The translations under genes and the position numbers were made by a program. From the NCBI RefSeq assembly GCF_030463535.1, contig NC_132880.1:39995842-40059841 (forward strand): a stretch of DNA of 64,000 nt, written 5' to 3'. Position 1 is the first letter of the stretch. Every line of letters starts with the position of its first letter. Positions 1-14,130 of this stretch are shown one piece after another. This DNA is from Salminus brasiliensis. Lineage: Eukaryota > Chordata > Actinopteri > Characiformes > Bryconidae. The notes below the pieces were generated by a model. That model saw nothing but the letters and a program-made list of their open reading frames with translations. It was not told the DNA's origin and did no database searches.

Positions 1-780
<780 letters not shown>

Positions 781-1065
781 GAGATTTAAATGCTGTTGAA
801 TTTAAAGACAGCACAACCTGTATGGGGCACTACTCTTCTACTTAGTAGTTTAGCTGTACCAGTAGCCTACTTTTTTGTTTTTCTTTTTCTTAGTATTATT
901 ATTAGTACTATTAGTAGTAGTATACTTATTAATATTTACTATTATACTATTATATTTTATTATTTAGTTTTTCTTATTTTCATATAATTACGTTATACTT
1001 TTTCCATGAGAAATTTATTTCAATAATAATTTATTATTATAGTGTTTGTAGCACATTTAGGTCTT
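781..1065. other. AT-rich spacer
   Basis: Low-complexity AT-rich DNA dominated by short TTA/TAG runs. No gene or recognised element is seen. Confidence 0.5.
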
Positions 1066-1074
1066 AGGAACCCT

Positions 1075-1650
1075 TAACATGGTTTGAACATAGTTGAGCT
1101 TATTTGTATGCCAATATTCTTTTTTCATTTCTTTTTTTGTTTTTGTTTAGACATAATGCTAATATTAATAATGATCCTTTAAGATCAATAAAGTTCTTAC
1201 TCCCAAAATTGCTATACAAAATCACAGCTTACATACTTACTTACTCACTATTTTTTAGGCTTTTGGGCTAGAAAGCTACTTTACACACATCACTGATGAT
1301 ATAACTGTTGCTCATCCATGGATTTTTCCCATCTAGACTTGATTTGTTTCGCCAAAGCAAATATCACTTAAACTCCATCAGGACATCGTTTAACGCTGAG
1401 CTTTTTTGTATGTTCACATAGTGAGATTTCTTATTCACTATGAGGATAATATGCAACATATTGAGTTATTAGTAATGATCCTTCAAGATCAATAGTGTTC
1501 TAGCTATCAGCCTAAATTGCTATACAAATTATAACTTACTTACTTTCTTACTATTTTTTTCAAGACTTCTCATTCAAAGCTCCTTCACACACTTTACTGA
1601 TGATCTTGCCAAATGGTTGCTCATCCAAAACAAGGATTTTTCTCAGCAAA
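1075..1650. repeat. Diverged tandem duplication, two units about 300 bp apart
   Basis: Two successive segments (about 1075-1335 and 1395-1650) share an ordered series of motifs. These are an AATGATCCTT...AAGATCAATA block, then AAATTGCTATACAAA, then repeated CTTAC, then a CACAC..ACTGATGAT block and finally GTTGCTCATCC followed by GGATTTTTC. The offset between matching motifs is about 303 bp. The copies differ by many substitutions and indels, so the duplication is old. Confidence 0.6.
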
Positions 1651-2719
1651 ACCTATTCTTTCTATCCAAAATGTTTGTCTTTTTTGTTGTTGTGTAATTA
1701 GTTACTTCCTTACCGTCTGCGCATGCACCAGGTCTGTTCAGCAAGCCAGCAGGACGTCATTGTTATTTTCCACACGTTTTGGGGATAAACACGTCTGCTT
1801 CAGTTTAATTTGTCCGTGCTCTTTTCACTAGGCTACTGCTACGTAATCAACTGCAGATCCTGTTTGCAACCTGTGAAAAAACCCCTTGAGAAGCATTCAG
1901 AATTGATGTACTAGCAAACACGGCTTTGACTGAATTTTTTTTGTGTGTGTGTGTTTTTTTTTGTAGGCGTGTGCTTGGTTGCTGTTGTTGTAGCCTGTTT
2001 AGAACATTGTTGAAGCTCCTCCTAAACTTTTAGCAAACTTGGAGCACAGTTGGCACAGACAGCTTACAGTCTTGTAAATATTTGGTAGTCGTTTTCAGCA
2101 AGGCTGATCTTACGCATGACTGATCTCACCAAAGAATTATTTGGAAATGCATAAACCATGCTAAAGTGTTCAGCAGTGCCATTAAGCAAAGCAGAGCAAA
2201 TGTGTTTGGGGGAAAATGAGCTTTTCAAAGTCTTGCCACTGGTAAAATGCTGCATAAAACTATTTAAAAACACCTCAATGAGGGTGCATATTTTTCAATA
2301 AAATACAAATTACATTGTGATCCATGTGGTGTATTCAAGTAATGAACTGACAGCCACTGGTGGGTAGGCCTATGTACTGCAGTCTAGATAAATGACAGCA
2401 CATACACCACAAAACCACATGCACCACAATGAAAATTGCCCTGTGGCTCCCATTTGCTGACAGACGGTGAAAACCTCAACTATGATCCTACTCACTTATT
2501 CTATTTTCAAATTATTTTGTAATCATCTTAAGTACTTACACAAAAAGATTCAGAGAGAGACTGTGCAGCGAACAGACAACATATGAGCATTGACCTAAAC
2601 AGATAAATGTGTCTTACTGTGTCTAAATAGAAACGTTTATTTATAAGAGGATGTGCATAAATAAAAGTAGGATAAATGCACATGAAAAAGCGTTATGTCC
2701 TTTTTCTGTTAGCAAGGCC
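1651..2719. other. Non-coding spacer, nothing recognised
   Basis: Unique-looking moderately AT-rich sequence with a T/GT-rich run near 1937-1965. Short ORFs here show no protein-like composition. Confidence 0.5.
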
Positions 2720-3310
2720 TAATTATTAATCGGGGTAATTGCAAACAGTTGACAATAGTGGAAGAATCCTTTTCCATAGTCTTAGGTCCGGGGAATCTCT
2801 CTGTGTACGGAGCATACCTGAGACTGCAGTTACACCGTGGCGCCTGGAGTCTCCAGGGGTGGGGAGGGGGGGCAGACAGCGGGGCAGCCCAGACAGACTC
2901 CCAGCCTTTCTTCACATGTGAGAATGCCTTTCATTGGCCCCTCCAGGACAGTATCGCACTGAGTCCTCACAGAGGCTCCGGCCTAGGCCGACCCGGCCAG
3001 TCTGGCAGTCTCGCTCGCACCGACCTTTATCAGGACAGAGATCACAATTTGGCCTGAGGGGTGCTAGGACGAGTGAGCGGGGTTTGGGTCAGGGGAGCTG
3101 GAGGGAAGGTAGGTGAGCAGAGCCGTCATCACTCCCAGCTCCCATCTGGCTGATCCCTGCCTCAGATTAGTGACATGGCTCCCTCTCTGCCAAGGGGAAA
3201 GTGACAACACACCAGAACATGGGCCTGTCTACCTGTCCGAAAGCCCTTGATCAGATAATCACTCCTCTCATTCAGCCTATATAGCAGAACGACAATCGTG
3301 CCAACTCTGG
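2720..3310. promoter_or_regulatory. Candidate conserved non-coding element
   Basis: A repeat-free block, clearly more GC-rich than its flanks, within the sem1-dlx6a gene desert. It includes GGGGTAATTGC near 2733, TCAGATTAGTGACATGG near 3164 and GATCAGATAATCACTC near 3249. No intron/exon structure or convincing ORF is present. The call rests on composition and location only. Confidence 0.3.
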
Positions 3311-3617
3311 AAAGACAGATTGTTGCATTATGATGGAGGTATTAGCAGAGTTTTTGCCATATTAATACTAAACTTTAAGATTAAGAGTAAGGCTTTGGAA
3401 CTTTATATCAGGACATAGTTGAACTCTTTAAGCTTGATTGAATGTCTGCATTCCAATATTTCTTATTCAGTAATAAAGACAAAATGCTTTGTTATTAAAA
3501 TCTTAAGCAGATCCATATTCTAATTTCCACTTGTTTGTGTTCTTTTTATATACCATAAATAGACATAATTCAGTGATACATAACCATATTCCTAACCTCT
3601 CTTAACTATTAGAATTA

Positions 3618-3800
3618 TAACATTGTATCTCCAAAATGCCAACTTTACAGGAGAAGAAAAAAAGTCAAATCAATAAAAAACATGTTAGTCATTTTGGAGC
3701 ATTATTGTTGAGTCATTCATCACACAATTGTGAAACAATGGAAAGACTAACTAAATTCAAATGACGTCAAAATATGATAACCTAAAAAAAAAAAGGAAAT
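3618..3800 (-). mobile_element. MITE family B copy (reverse orientation)
   Basis: It starts with TTGTATCTCCAAAATGCC and continues AACTTTACAGGAGAAG, then CATTTTGGAGCATT and TTCATC. This is the reverse complement of the repeats at 11613, 22450, 34140 and 40365. The copy is degenerate and no coding capacity is seen. Confidence 0.55.
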
Positions 3801-3829
3801 GCAAGGTTTTGGCAGGACAGTTACAATAT

Positions 3830-6800
3830 GTAAATAATTCCTCTTCTGATTGATTGCCCTGTGTGTAACATCACCAGGGCTAATCTGCTGTAGGCTAAAT
3901 ATGTGTTGATGATGACATCAGAATAAAAAATGACTTGTATGGATTGAGGAGCTAATGGTACATTTTATACCTTAACATTATTTACGTACAGCGTCAAACT
4001 GTATTGTTTTAAGAAAATTAGGAAAATTCAGTTTTTCATGATTTGGATTAAAAATCGCAACACACTGGTGGGTCTATGAGTATTAAGTGGCTAAAATTGT
4101 GATTGGGAATTGCATGGCCAGGTCTAGGTTTAGTGATAGACCTGAGATCCACGTATTTGTACTTTCTACAAGAGCATCACTGTACAAAAGCTACTCTTAT
4201 TGCTTTTCTCATTGCGTAAACCTCTCTGCCTTTTTCCAGAAACTCCTGCTTGAGACAAACATTGGTTAGGCCCCAACTGCCCAATTAATATGATTGATTT
4301 CAGAGAAACATATCAACTTTGGTAGATCGAGAGACCCTTCCGTTATACATATTGACATATATGTCACGATTCTGTATTAAATTGAATACCGCCTAGCTAG
4401 TAAATCTAGAGTCACTGTGTCTTACGTGATGGACTGTTCCGTATGTAATGAGGGCACAGATATTCGCTTTTAGAAAAGGCAAGTTGTTGATCAAATGAAG
4501 TAAGAACACAATCAAAGCCACATGAACATATGGAAAAAATCCACACAACAAAGTTCCCTAATTTTTTCCCCCTCCAGCCCCCTGCCTACAACCAACTAAT
4601 TCAACTGTCTGTCATGAGGAATTTTAGTTTCATATTTTTCATCTGTCTGTCTTGAAAAGCCCTGTCATCTGGGGCTTGAGGTACAGTTTGCCAACAAGCT
4701 AATGGCCCTTTATGGCCGTACAATCTAATGTCTGTCCTGGCAGGCCCCAGTAATCCTGTTCACCTCCGCGGCTTAGTTATGCTCGGGCTTAAGTTGCATT
4801 TTTGTTTTTTTTTCTTCAGGATTTTGCTGATAAATGCTATCAGCAAGGGTAAAATGAAATATGGGGGGTCTGTCTCAAGTTGCAAGAGCAGACCGTTATT
4901 TAGGAAGGCTGTGGTGGAGTGACTGATGTGAACACCCAGCTGTTAGTCAGTTATCCTCCAATGCCATCCTGTTATTTATCTTTGAAAACAATAAGCGAGA
5001 TGCCTTTTTGTTTGCACTTGCCATGTTGTAATATTACGCCCAGCGTCATGAAACCGGTGGACATGTCCTTGTTAACTGGGAGTTTCTACTGTCTCAGTGT
5101 CCATCAGTAAGAGTTCCATGTCCATGGAATTATGGAGTAGTTTTTCTTTTCTGCAAGAAATTGTAAGCTTATCCAGCCAGTAATAACACCCATAACAAAC
5201 GGCGCAAAGTCACTGGAGATAAGGTAAAGTAACCAAGCGGTTGGACCAAATAAATACAACATTGTTTATAGTACATCAGTCATTGTTGCATAAATACCTC
5301 ACAGCTATGTTCTGAATGTAATGGTTCATTTTTGCCTTTGATTGATGTAAAAGTAACTCGCAAGAGAATTAATGGTTTTTAAAATACACCAGGCAAACCA
5401 TAGGCCTCAATAACACATGCTTAGAAAATGATACATTTTGTCTTTAGACTATTGCATGTGTATTGTAATGCAAATATTTATGCTTGACATAACCATTTGT
5501 CACCAGATGTCATAAACAGTCGTGCAGGCTGTGTGCTTACATCTGCAGTTACAATGACAATGATCTTAATTTTACCTTGCAGATTAATTGTCAAGCGAGA
5601 AATCCTGATTTTCTATCATTTTTGGAATCCCTATGATGCTTTGCTGTTACTTGAATAACAAACAACTCATGCAATCTTTAATAAGTGAATATTAAATATT
5701 TTCTACCTCTCTCAGCTCACCACAATGGCACATTGTAGGAGACTTACACTGCAGGCCATTGAGCCAGCCTCTTTATGGTCAGTCTCTCTCACTCTCTTTC
5801 TCTCCTCCTTTTCCTTCTCTCTCTTATTTTCTCCCTCTCTCTCCCTCTCTCCCTCTCTCTGTGTTGGAATGACATTCTCAAGTGAATGTCCCTCATCAAG
5901 GGGCTTAGAGAGTAAGTGATAAAGTGTTCCACTCTAATACCTACCCGCTCCTCATCTGTCATCTATAAAGAGGATTGGAAATGAAACAACATTCTTCAGG
6001 ATATAATGATCTCTACAGCACACAGAGGGATATTGTAGGAGATATAAAAGGAGGGTAAAATGACTATTGTGCTTGATCACATAAAACTCTGCCCCTGCAA
6101 GCCTGCTCATTATTATAGTGTGAACCTTTGTCTTTAGATTTCATTGCTTTTAGAGGAAGGGATGTCTCCTCTTATCAGGTGTTGAACGTGGGGCTACCTC
6201 GTGTGTTTAAGCACCAATGTTTCAGATGTCTATTTTAGAAGATTTTTAATTTAGGAATATGCACCATGTGGCCGTAGGTCCGGAAATGCCTGCGATTGGG
6301 GAGATTGATAAATGAAGCTGTCCTCGTTTGGGCTTTTCTGCTTCGAGGGCCCCTTCAGCTCTGGACTTTGTCCAGGAAAACCTCTAACAGCCACTTATTA
6401 AGTAGTTAGACCAACAAAGCTCGAGCACAACATAGGCAGTGGTCACCTGGGTATGTGTCTGCTGGACTAGAGAGAGGCCTGATTGGTCACTGGGTTCATA
6501 GGCTGGGAATCCACCGCCGGACACAATGCCCTCTCTTCTCCCCCCACCCGAGGTCCGAAGGGCCGTGTTTGTACAGCTTGGTAGGTTGTTTGAGGGATGC
6601 AATTATTGGTATTTTATGAAAACATACCCCAATGCGACCGAGTGTCCTTGTCTTCTCTGCCTGCAAGAATTAGAAAGATGTTTATGTGAAATCGCTTCGG
6701 CGAGGCCGTTTCATTGTGTCCGCTGTTAACTTTGAAAAGCAATTCCCTTGAATTCAGGAAGGCGCACTAAATCTGAAGTTCTTAAAAAGCCTTCAGATGT

Positions 6801-7760
6801 TCCTAGCACTAGTAGCTCTAGGTGGCTAATGGTGGAGAAGAGTGAGCGTGAAACCTCTTCAAGCGTTAAATGCATTACTGTTCAATAATTGTTTTTCTAC
6901 CTCATTGATTTCATCATGCTCTAACACACTGTGCATCTGTATACAATCTGATTAAAAATCTTCATGCTCAGAAACTCTGGTGCATCCGAGATATCCTAAT
7001 TAACAAGAGACGTAGAGAAATAAATGGATTTTGGACTCATAATTATAACATTCTTCTGTTAACCCTGTCAGTGCCTGTGTCATCACCAATCATAAATCAG
7101 GGCCAACATGTTTTAATGACTGCCAAATATAAGAAGTGGCATAATGTAAGCACAGGAGACATGCATATATTAGTGACGCCATGCCAGTTCCTTCAACACC
7201 CCCAGAGCGTTGCAGCACCGCTCACATTTATTACAGGCTAAAGGAAAGAGGTTTGTCTGGGTTATTGAAATGAACACAGAAAGTATTAAGCCCCACTTGT
7301 GCATGGACATTAGCGTAAGAAACCACAAATAATTTTCTGAGGTATAGCCAAAGGCTAAGATTTGAGACACTTGGCCAATGACAAGCTTTTAAAGAGACCA
7401 GAGCACCATGGGGAGATTGCAGATGAACGCTAGGTGGTGAAAAGGAAAGTGGTGATTTGTCATTAAGACTTTTCAAAGAGTAGTGAATGCCAAGGGTCCA
7501 ATTTAGGGGATTTTATTCCGCCTCCTCGCAAAACACACCTTATTCGTGCCAAAGTAACTGAATTCCAATTTCCAGCTCTTTGCTTTGTGTCCAGTAGATT
7601 GTCTATGTAGATAAGGCCCCTTATTGTTTTTCCATATCTGAAAGCAATGTGCAACCTTAATGTTTATGGGACATTTCTCTAGCTCATTTTAATACAACAT
7701 CAAACAGTCTCTTCAACCATTGATTGGGCTTGTGGTAAATGATTAAAGGACCTTTCCACT
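3830..7760. other. Repeat-poor gene-desert block with several candidate conserved segments
   Basis: Nearly 4 kb with almost no recognisable transposons, unusual for this window. Sub-blocks that stand out as less AT-rich and motif-dense are about 4560-5110, 6030-6760 and 7040-7660. One pyrimidine-rich CT tract lies at 5780-5862. The short ORFs are scattered in all frames and look random. The density of unique sequence fits a Dlx regulatory landscape, but no element here can be matched to a named enhancer. Confidence 0.35.
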
Positions 7761-9050
7761 AAAGAACGTTCCACTATATCACTATACATTTCATGATATT
7801 TATGATGGTTCTACTACGTCAGCAGAACTATCACCATCATCAACCATGTGTGGCAACATACACCTATACATATATTCAAAATAATATGATAATAATTCAT
7901 AATTCTTTCATCTCTGAAATGTTTCAGTGGTTCAATAAATGGTCATCTACTGGATTTAATGCAGAATTAACAATAGCACAAATAGCCCCAGACTCTGTTC
8001 AGTGCTCATAATTAAACGTGTAGGCTGATTAGATGTTCGGCCCCTTTAATTTCTTTTTGAATGGATATGGAAAAAAAATCAAAAGTCAAACTGAAAACCA
8101 TTTTTGGCATAAGCTGGCATAGGCCTCTATTTTCATTCATTTTTCTCATGTTAGCTTGGCACTAACATTGGTCTGTTTTGGCTGTGGATTGCTGTGTGTG
8201 CCTGGTGCCCAGTCTGTGAATGTGAGAATTTCTCCATGTAGATGCCAGGAGTAGTAGGGCTCTTTTGTGTGCCTATTAGATACTTCCTTGGTATCGTTGC
8301 TAAGGACGCAAATACAATTGTTCTTATCCTGTATGGGAAAATGTTATTTAAGCAAATATATGTATATGTATATGTATATTAGGTTATTTTAAGTTATTTC
8401 TATTTAAGGTACTGACATTATTAATTTGGCTGCCATTGAAGAAAGAAAGATAAATAATGAATTATTTAGTTTGGAAAGCTGGATGAAATAATAACAATAC
8501 AATTAAGATTGTAAGTCAAAAAGTCTGTATCACAAACCCCAAATGTTCTAAAACATTAAGATAAGATTTTGGTTTTTTTAGTTATTCTTTTTTTCCCTCT
8601 CTGTTATAGGCTTTTGCCTGACAGAAAAGTGTTTCTCTAGTCATGAGCTGAAGAACATAAAATGGCACTGTGCATATGATATACTGTATGCATAGTGGGC
8701 TGCTATTGAAAATGACCTTTTCCAAAGCTACATAGGGGAGGGAGACCCCCCCCTAAAGTACAATGGGCGTTTACTGTAAACTTTAAGTGTACAGATTGTT
8801 GTACATAAACCTACAAAGGACTCCTTGTAAAATGTCACCATACTTGTGGAAAGAAACCCCCTGGTGAATCTTGTTGTGTCAACCTGTCGCTTTTACAAAA
8901 TGTTTAATTTATATTTTAGGTCATTTCAAATCTTTGCATTTGTCAAATACTATGATATTAATAAAAGTACACAGCTATAATTTCTATATTTTAAACATAA
9001 AACATTAAAATGTCAATGGATAATTAAAAATCAAGGATATTAAAGAGTTT
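7761..9050. other. AT-rich spacer with a short TATATG tract
   Basis: Non-coding. A TATATG/TATGTA microsatellite-like run lies near 8355-8382. Nothing else is recognised. Confidence 0.45.
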
Positions 9051-9054
9051 ATCT

Positions 9055-9400
9055 GTAACTGTCTCTACTGTCCAGGAAAGGCTTTCTACTAGATTGTGGA
9101 GCATTGCTGTAAGAATTTGATTGAATTCATCTACACGAGCATTAGTGACGTCAGGATGTGGAATGATCACCGCCAATTCCCAACTCATCCCAAAAGTATT
9201 GGATGGAGCACCAACCATCATTCCAGAGAACACAGTTCCTCCACTGCTCCACAGTTCAGTGCTGGGGGGCCTTATACCCCTCTAGCCCACACCTAGCATT
9301 AGGCATAGTGCCAGTTGGTCTATATTTATCTGCTACAGAGAGTCCTATTTTATTGGCAGTACTTCTCTACAGGGACTAGACAAGCTGTACGTTTTCACTC
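9055..9400 (+). mobile_element. MITE family A copy, ends degraded
   Basis: It shares with 11871-12210 the series GTCTCTACTGTCCA, GGCTTTCTACTAG, GGAGCATTGCTGTA, CATCCCAAAAGTATTGGATG, CAGAGAACACA, CCACTGCTCCACAG and GAGAGTCCTATT. It extends further into a TACCCCTCTAGCCCAC segment that the second copy lacks. The terminal inverted repeats are not evident here. It is non-autonomous with no transposase. Confidence 0.65.
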
Positions 9401-11560
9401 CAAAAGAAAAATAAACTAAATCCACCTGCTGTCTCTACACTCCCCCTTCACACCCCCAAATATTTTTTTTCTAGTTCACTGCAAAATAAATACAAAGATC
9501 GCTATTATCACATAACAGAAAACGTTTCTGGGAGAATAAATCCAAGGAATACTGTGATCCAGATTAAATTTGGCAACCATCATTTGATCAGGGGAGAAAA
9601 TAAGATGGGGGCTATCTTACCCTGGTGGTCCTCTTTCCACAAGTTATCCTGCTGTTTACTGTACTAGTTTGTTAATGGATTAATGTGTTCATAAAAACGC
9701 ATTTACAACAATTCATCAACCTCAGCCATTAGCTAAAACAAATTAAATATGCAAAAAACAACAGAGTCCCAGGGTAACAGCAGTATAGCCTTCTATCTTA
9801 CCACACGCTGGATGGACTCTCTTTTCTTTGGGTTATACTGGATCTTATCATCACTGCATCCAGTCGTCTACAGTAAATTCAGGGCCAGAATAGCTGGTGC
9901 TCTTCATACTCTACTGTGATATGCCAGATATTGTGCAGTAATGGGAACTGTGTGGGGATAATTACATGTGGTATCATTTACTGATACGTACAGCGGTGGC
10001 TCTTTGCCAGTACCTCCACCATTTTCTATCAAGTGTGGTGATGGATATGCAAATCAGTTGAATCCTTTGTTCAATTAAGTGTCATTGAAACATGAATATT
10101 CAACAAAGCAGGCTGTTTGTTCCTCAATGAACACATAACTGGAATGGCCAAGTATTTAGTTATTTATTCTACATCTCAGAAATGACAACCGTGCGCTGTT
10201 ATTCATGTTAATTCAGGGTAAAGAAAGGATGAAATACACATTCTCTGCACATTCACGATGTTCTTATATCCAGTGTAAGCAATAGAACATGGTGAGAATA
10301 CAATAGGCATGTATATAATAGGCAATTTATGACCAGATTCATTGTTTATAGAGCATGTCTATGGTTTTTATTATCTTATAAACTCACCATACCATTCAAA
10401 ATTAGAAAAAGCAAAGTCTTTTTTTCCCAAGGCATGCTCAGATACTCTCGTGTGTGGTTTTGTGTGTGCATGCCAGCCGTCCCAGACTACATTTTACTGG
10501 GTAATGACTCATGGTCTTTTCGTGGAGAACTTGTTTATTTGTTTGCTTGGAAGTTTCATTTGGTCAGTGAAACTGTCTAAGACATAGGAAGCCGTGACAC
10601 CACCAAGTGAACACTCTACTCTGATATATCAAAAACATGTGTACATCCTGTTTTTAAACTTCAGCGCATTGTTGTTGTTGTTGTTGATGATCTTCTTGTT
10701 GACCCCCTTCCTCATTTTCCTGATTTTCTTCTTCCTTGTTGTTGTTGTTGTTGTTGTTTATCTTCTTATGTGTCTTTATTTCATTTTTCTTTCTTTCTTT
10801 TTGCTCTGGTTCTGGTTCTAGTTCTGGTTCTAGTTCTGGTACTGATTGTTGACTTCATTCTTTGTCCATGTCTTCTCCTTGACTCGAAGCTTCAGGCCCA
10901 AACCTCAGAACCTTCTTGCACAGACTTTGGTGATGTTTGAGCAAGACCTCCAATATGTGATTGCGGAAGGGTGGTCAAAATATAGGGTTACAAGGACAGT
11001 GGTTGATAAAATGTGTAGGGGGTGTCTACAGAAGGGGGGAAATTGTCCTCAGAGTGAACAAGTGTTACATGCAAGGAGGACGTGCCCCGGATGACAAATA
11101 GGCCTGCAGGACAGCAAGGTTCAGCCAGCTGGTTGGCCTCTCTGCTTTGTGATTGATGGTGTTGATGTTCTAAATCGGCCTCAGATACGCCAAGTACAGG
11201 AATCATAATAGCTGGCCTTTAGATTAAGGCTGCAGATAGCACGGAGAAAAGGGGAGACAGACGGCGTTTTCCCAGAATGCAGTAGTGTATGGACGAAGTC
11301 CCAGCTGTGAGGTGCAGGCCACATCCCTGCAACGTCTTTCCTATGTCTGGCTAATTCCTTCACCAGACATATGTGGCGAAGTATGCCAGGGGTCAAGATG
11401 GCAACATTAGTGTCAATAAAGGGTCAAAGCCGTACACGAGGCCTCAGAAAGCGTGACATTCACATCTGGACCAAACAATAAGGCCTCATAGTAGCCCAAT
11501 AGATCAGGATTGTGTGCATAAACTCTTTTTGATCAGACAGGCTGTCTGTGACAGTAACTC
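9401..11560. other. Non-coding spacer with a GTT/CTT-rich tract
   Basis: Mostly unique sequence. A low-complexity region at about 10668-10850 has (GTT)n runs followed by repeated GGTTCTGGTTCTAG units and generates spurious leucine/phenylalanine-rich ORFs. No gene is recognised. Confidence 0.45.
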
Positions 11561-11612
11561 TTTACTAAGTTTTTTAGCACAAATCAATTAATATGATAAT
11601 ATATCATTCTTG

Positions 11613-11760
11613 TTGTGCAAAACCCTGTATTTCCCTTTTGGCTGTTTTTTACTTTTTGGCGTGATTTGAATCTGGCAGTTGTTCTTTACATTATCTCAAA
11701 ATTTCATGATGAATGGACCAATTGAAATGCTCCAAAATTTACTTGGTACAAAATCTTTAG
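11613..11760 (+). mobile_element. MITE family B copy, truncated
   Basis: It begins GCAAAACCCTGTATTTCCC, then TTTGGCGTGATTTGAATCTG, GCAGTTGTTCTTTACATT, CATGATGAATGGACCAATTG and AAATGCTCC. It is cut off before the far inverted end. Confidence 0.6.
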
Positions 11761-11870
11761 GGGACAAACAAGCCTGGTATAAAGATTTGGTGAAGTCAAA
11801 GGTACACTCTGTGAAGGTAGTATAAATAGTTCTTGGCTTGGATGTTTGGTCCTAGGAAAAGTAACAGGTA

Positions 11871-12210
11871 CACTATACGGACAAAAATATTCTTTGCTTC
11901 CTCCAAGGGCTATAAACAAAGATTTTGATGGAGTAACTGTCTCTATTGTCCAAGGAAGGCTTTCTACTAGCTTTTGGAGCATTGCTGTAGGGATTTGATT
12001 GCATTCAGTGACAAGAGTGTTAGTGAGGTCAGGAAGTTTGATGATCACCTCCCCAACTCATCCCAAAAGTATTGGATGAAGCAACATCCATCATTGCAGA
12101 GAACACATTTCCACTGCTCCACAGCTCAGTTTCATGTTTATCCGCTCCAGAGAGTCCTATTCTATTGGGTTAGAAGGAAGGGGTGTCCAAAGATATTTGA
12201 ACATATAGTG
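11871..12210 (+). mobile_element. MITE family A copy with terminal inverted repeats (Tc1/mariner-like)
   Basis: A 340-bp element bounded by CACTATACGGACAAAAATATT on the left and, at the right, the inverse end AATATTTGAAC..CATATAGTG read inward with mismatches. It is flanked by TA dinucleotides (11869-11870 and 12211-12212). TA flanks and CACTATA ends suggest mobilisation by a Tc1/mariner-type transposase. No transposase is encoded. Confidence 0.7.
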
Positions 12211-13975
12211 TATTCTTAAACCGGATTACTGAAAGCCAATTCCAGTAGACCGTCATCATAACATCATAAGGACATTATTCAAGAAAAACACATTAATAAA
12301 GGGCAGCTGATATTTAGACATGTTTCATGGTGTTCCTGTGGGGTATCTGTTTGTATAATAAAATGTGTAATTATTTTTATTGCTTTGTTGGCTTGGTTCA
12401 CTCTGAAATGCCCCCCAATTGCGATCATGGTCTTCAAGAGGAAACAAGTTTTCAGAATTATAATGCTTGAACAGCTCAGCCTTTTAAAAATGATGTAATC
12501 ATGTAACTCCCAGAAAGTAGAAATGGAGAAATTAGTCAGCGTTTGTTTTGGCATTTTTGAATGCATGTTAGTTGTCGTTAAAAATTAATGCGTCTGGATT
12601 CAGCATGCCGTGTCCTGAATGTACAGGATGGATCTGAATTAAAACTGAACTATTGTTAGGATATGAAGAGATTAAGAGCATGAGAGAGAAAGAGAGAGGG
12701 AGCGTGAGAGAGAGAAAGAGAGCAATTAGTCAGAAAAAAAGCATATGCCCACCTGAGCCCATTACCTGGATGATCGTTTTGGAAGCCAAAAATGACCACT
12801 CATATTGTAGTATGCAGGTATTTCACAGGCTTTCAACTCTGTTCAATAGACTTTAAAGAGTTTGCAATTATTAAACTTTGTATTGACCCTGCAGTTAAAT
12901 GCTTGTGCTTGTCCATTACGTGGCAATCTAGCATCCCGGATAATGGGCATTTTTCAGAAGAGTCAGAAGTCAAATCGTACACTACATGAAAAGCAGTGTT
13001 AAGAGGCTGGCAATCTGTATAATTAAATAAAAACCCAACTGAGTGTGTACAGTAGAATGGAACAGAGGGTTACTACATTTTAAATAGACTGTAGGGCTTC
13101 ACCAGTGTGCTTATGTTTGACAGCACTGAATGACATAGTGTTTAAAAGCCTGCGCACTACACAGTGCAGGAGCCTAAACAATCACACTACTTAGCCATAA
13201 TGACTTCTGTGTTAAGTTTGAATATTTTTAATAAATCATAAAAACTATAACCCACCCGAGGCTGAAACCATGTACGTGTTACCCACGGCCTTCGGCCAAG
13301 CAAAACACCAATCTCCACTTCTCCAGTTGTCGTTTGGCATTTGTTGCGTAGAAGTAACAAATGATCCTTCACATAAATGAAGTCTCCTAATAGCTTTTAC
13401 CCGTTTACAAGTTTTTCTACTAATTATCTTTATTAGCACTTGTAAAAGGCCTGTGTGCTCCGAGAAGGCCGCGGTTGTGTAGAGATAATGGCCGCACAGC
13501 CTCCTCTGTCTGGAGTGTTGACGTGCTGATGTCTTTCTAGCCTTGGGCCAGTTAGATTGGCGTCCATGAAGCATGCTCATTGTTTACAGCAGAACACCCC
13601 CCCCCCCCCACCCAAACCCCCTTTCCCGCCCGCTCTCCCCTTAGCTCCTCCCTCAGAAGGAGAGACGGCGCAGTTGTCTGACTGTGTGCGGCAGAGAAAT
13701 GCAGATGCCCCTGACCTGGTGCTATTTTTTAGCAGGCTTCTGCACATGCATGTAATTTTCACCCAGCTGTGTCAAGGCCCACGGTTCCTGGGTAATTCTG
13801 GTCACTTTTCTCCCTACTTGCCCAGTCGGCAGCTCTTCCGGCACACACCATAAGAAGCTTGCATGCTAGAAGATATCGTAACCCCCACTTGATTACACAC
13901 ACGCACACACACAGACATACCGAACTGAAAGCTGTCCCACAGGTCTGTACCCGCACTGTGCCTTAGGTGAATGAT
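12211..13975. other. Non-coding spacer with a poly-C tract
   Basis: Unique sequence with a purine-rich GAGA segment near 12680-12720 and a C homopolymer at about 13597-13609 followed by C-rich sequence to 13640. ORFs across the C-rich part are proline- or glycine-rich artefacts. Confidence 0.45.
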
Positions 13976-13979
13976 AGAA

Positions 13980-14130
13980 GGGGAAGAGTAAAAAGGCACA
14001 TGTACGTAAAGTACTGCACCTCAAGTGTCTTTTTCAATTCTCTCAGTTTTTAGAGACTTTTTACTTTCACTCCAGTACATTTTCTTTTACTCCACTACTT
14101 TCTGCAGCATATCTCAATATGGGCTGTTTT
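13980..14130. repeat. Fragment resembling a dispersed ACTTTTACTCC fish repeat
   Basis: It contains ACTTTCACTCCAGTACATTT followed by CTTTTACTCCACTACTTT. This motif style recurs in dispersed teleost repeats. Only one copy lies in the window, so the boundaries are guesses. Confidence 0.3.
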
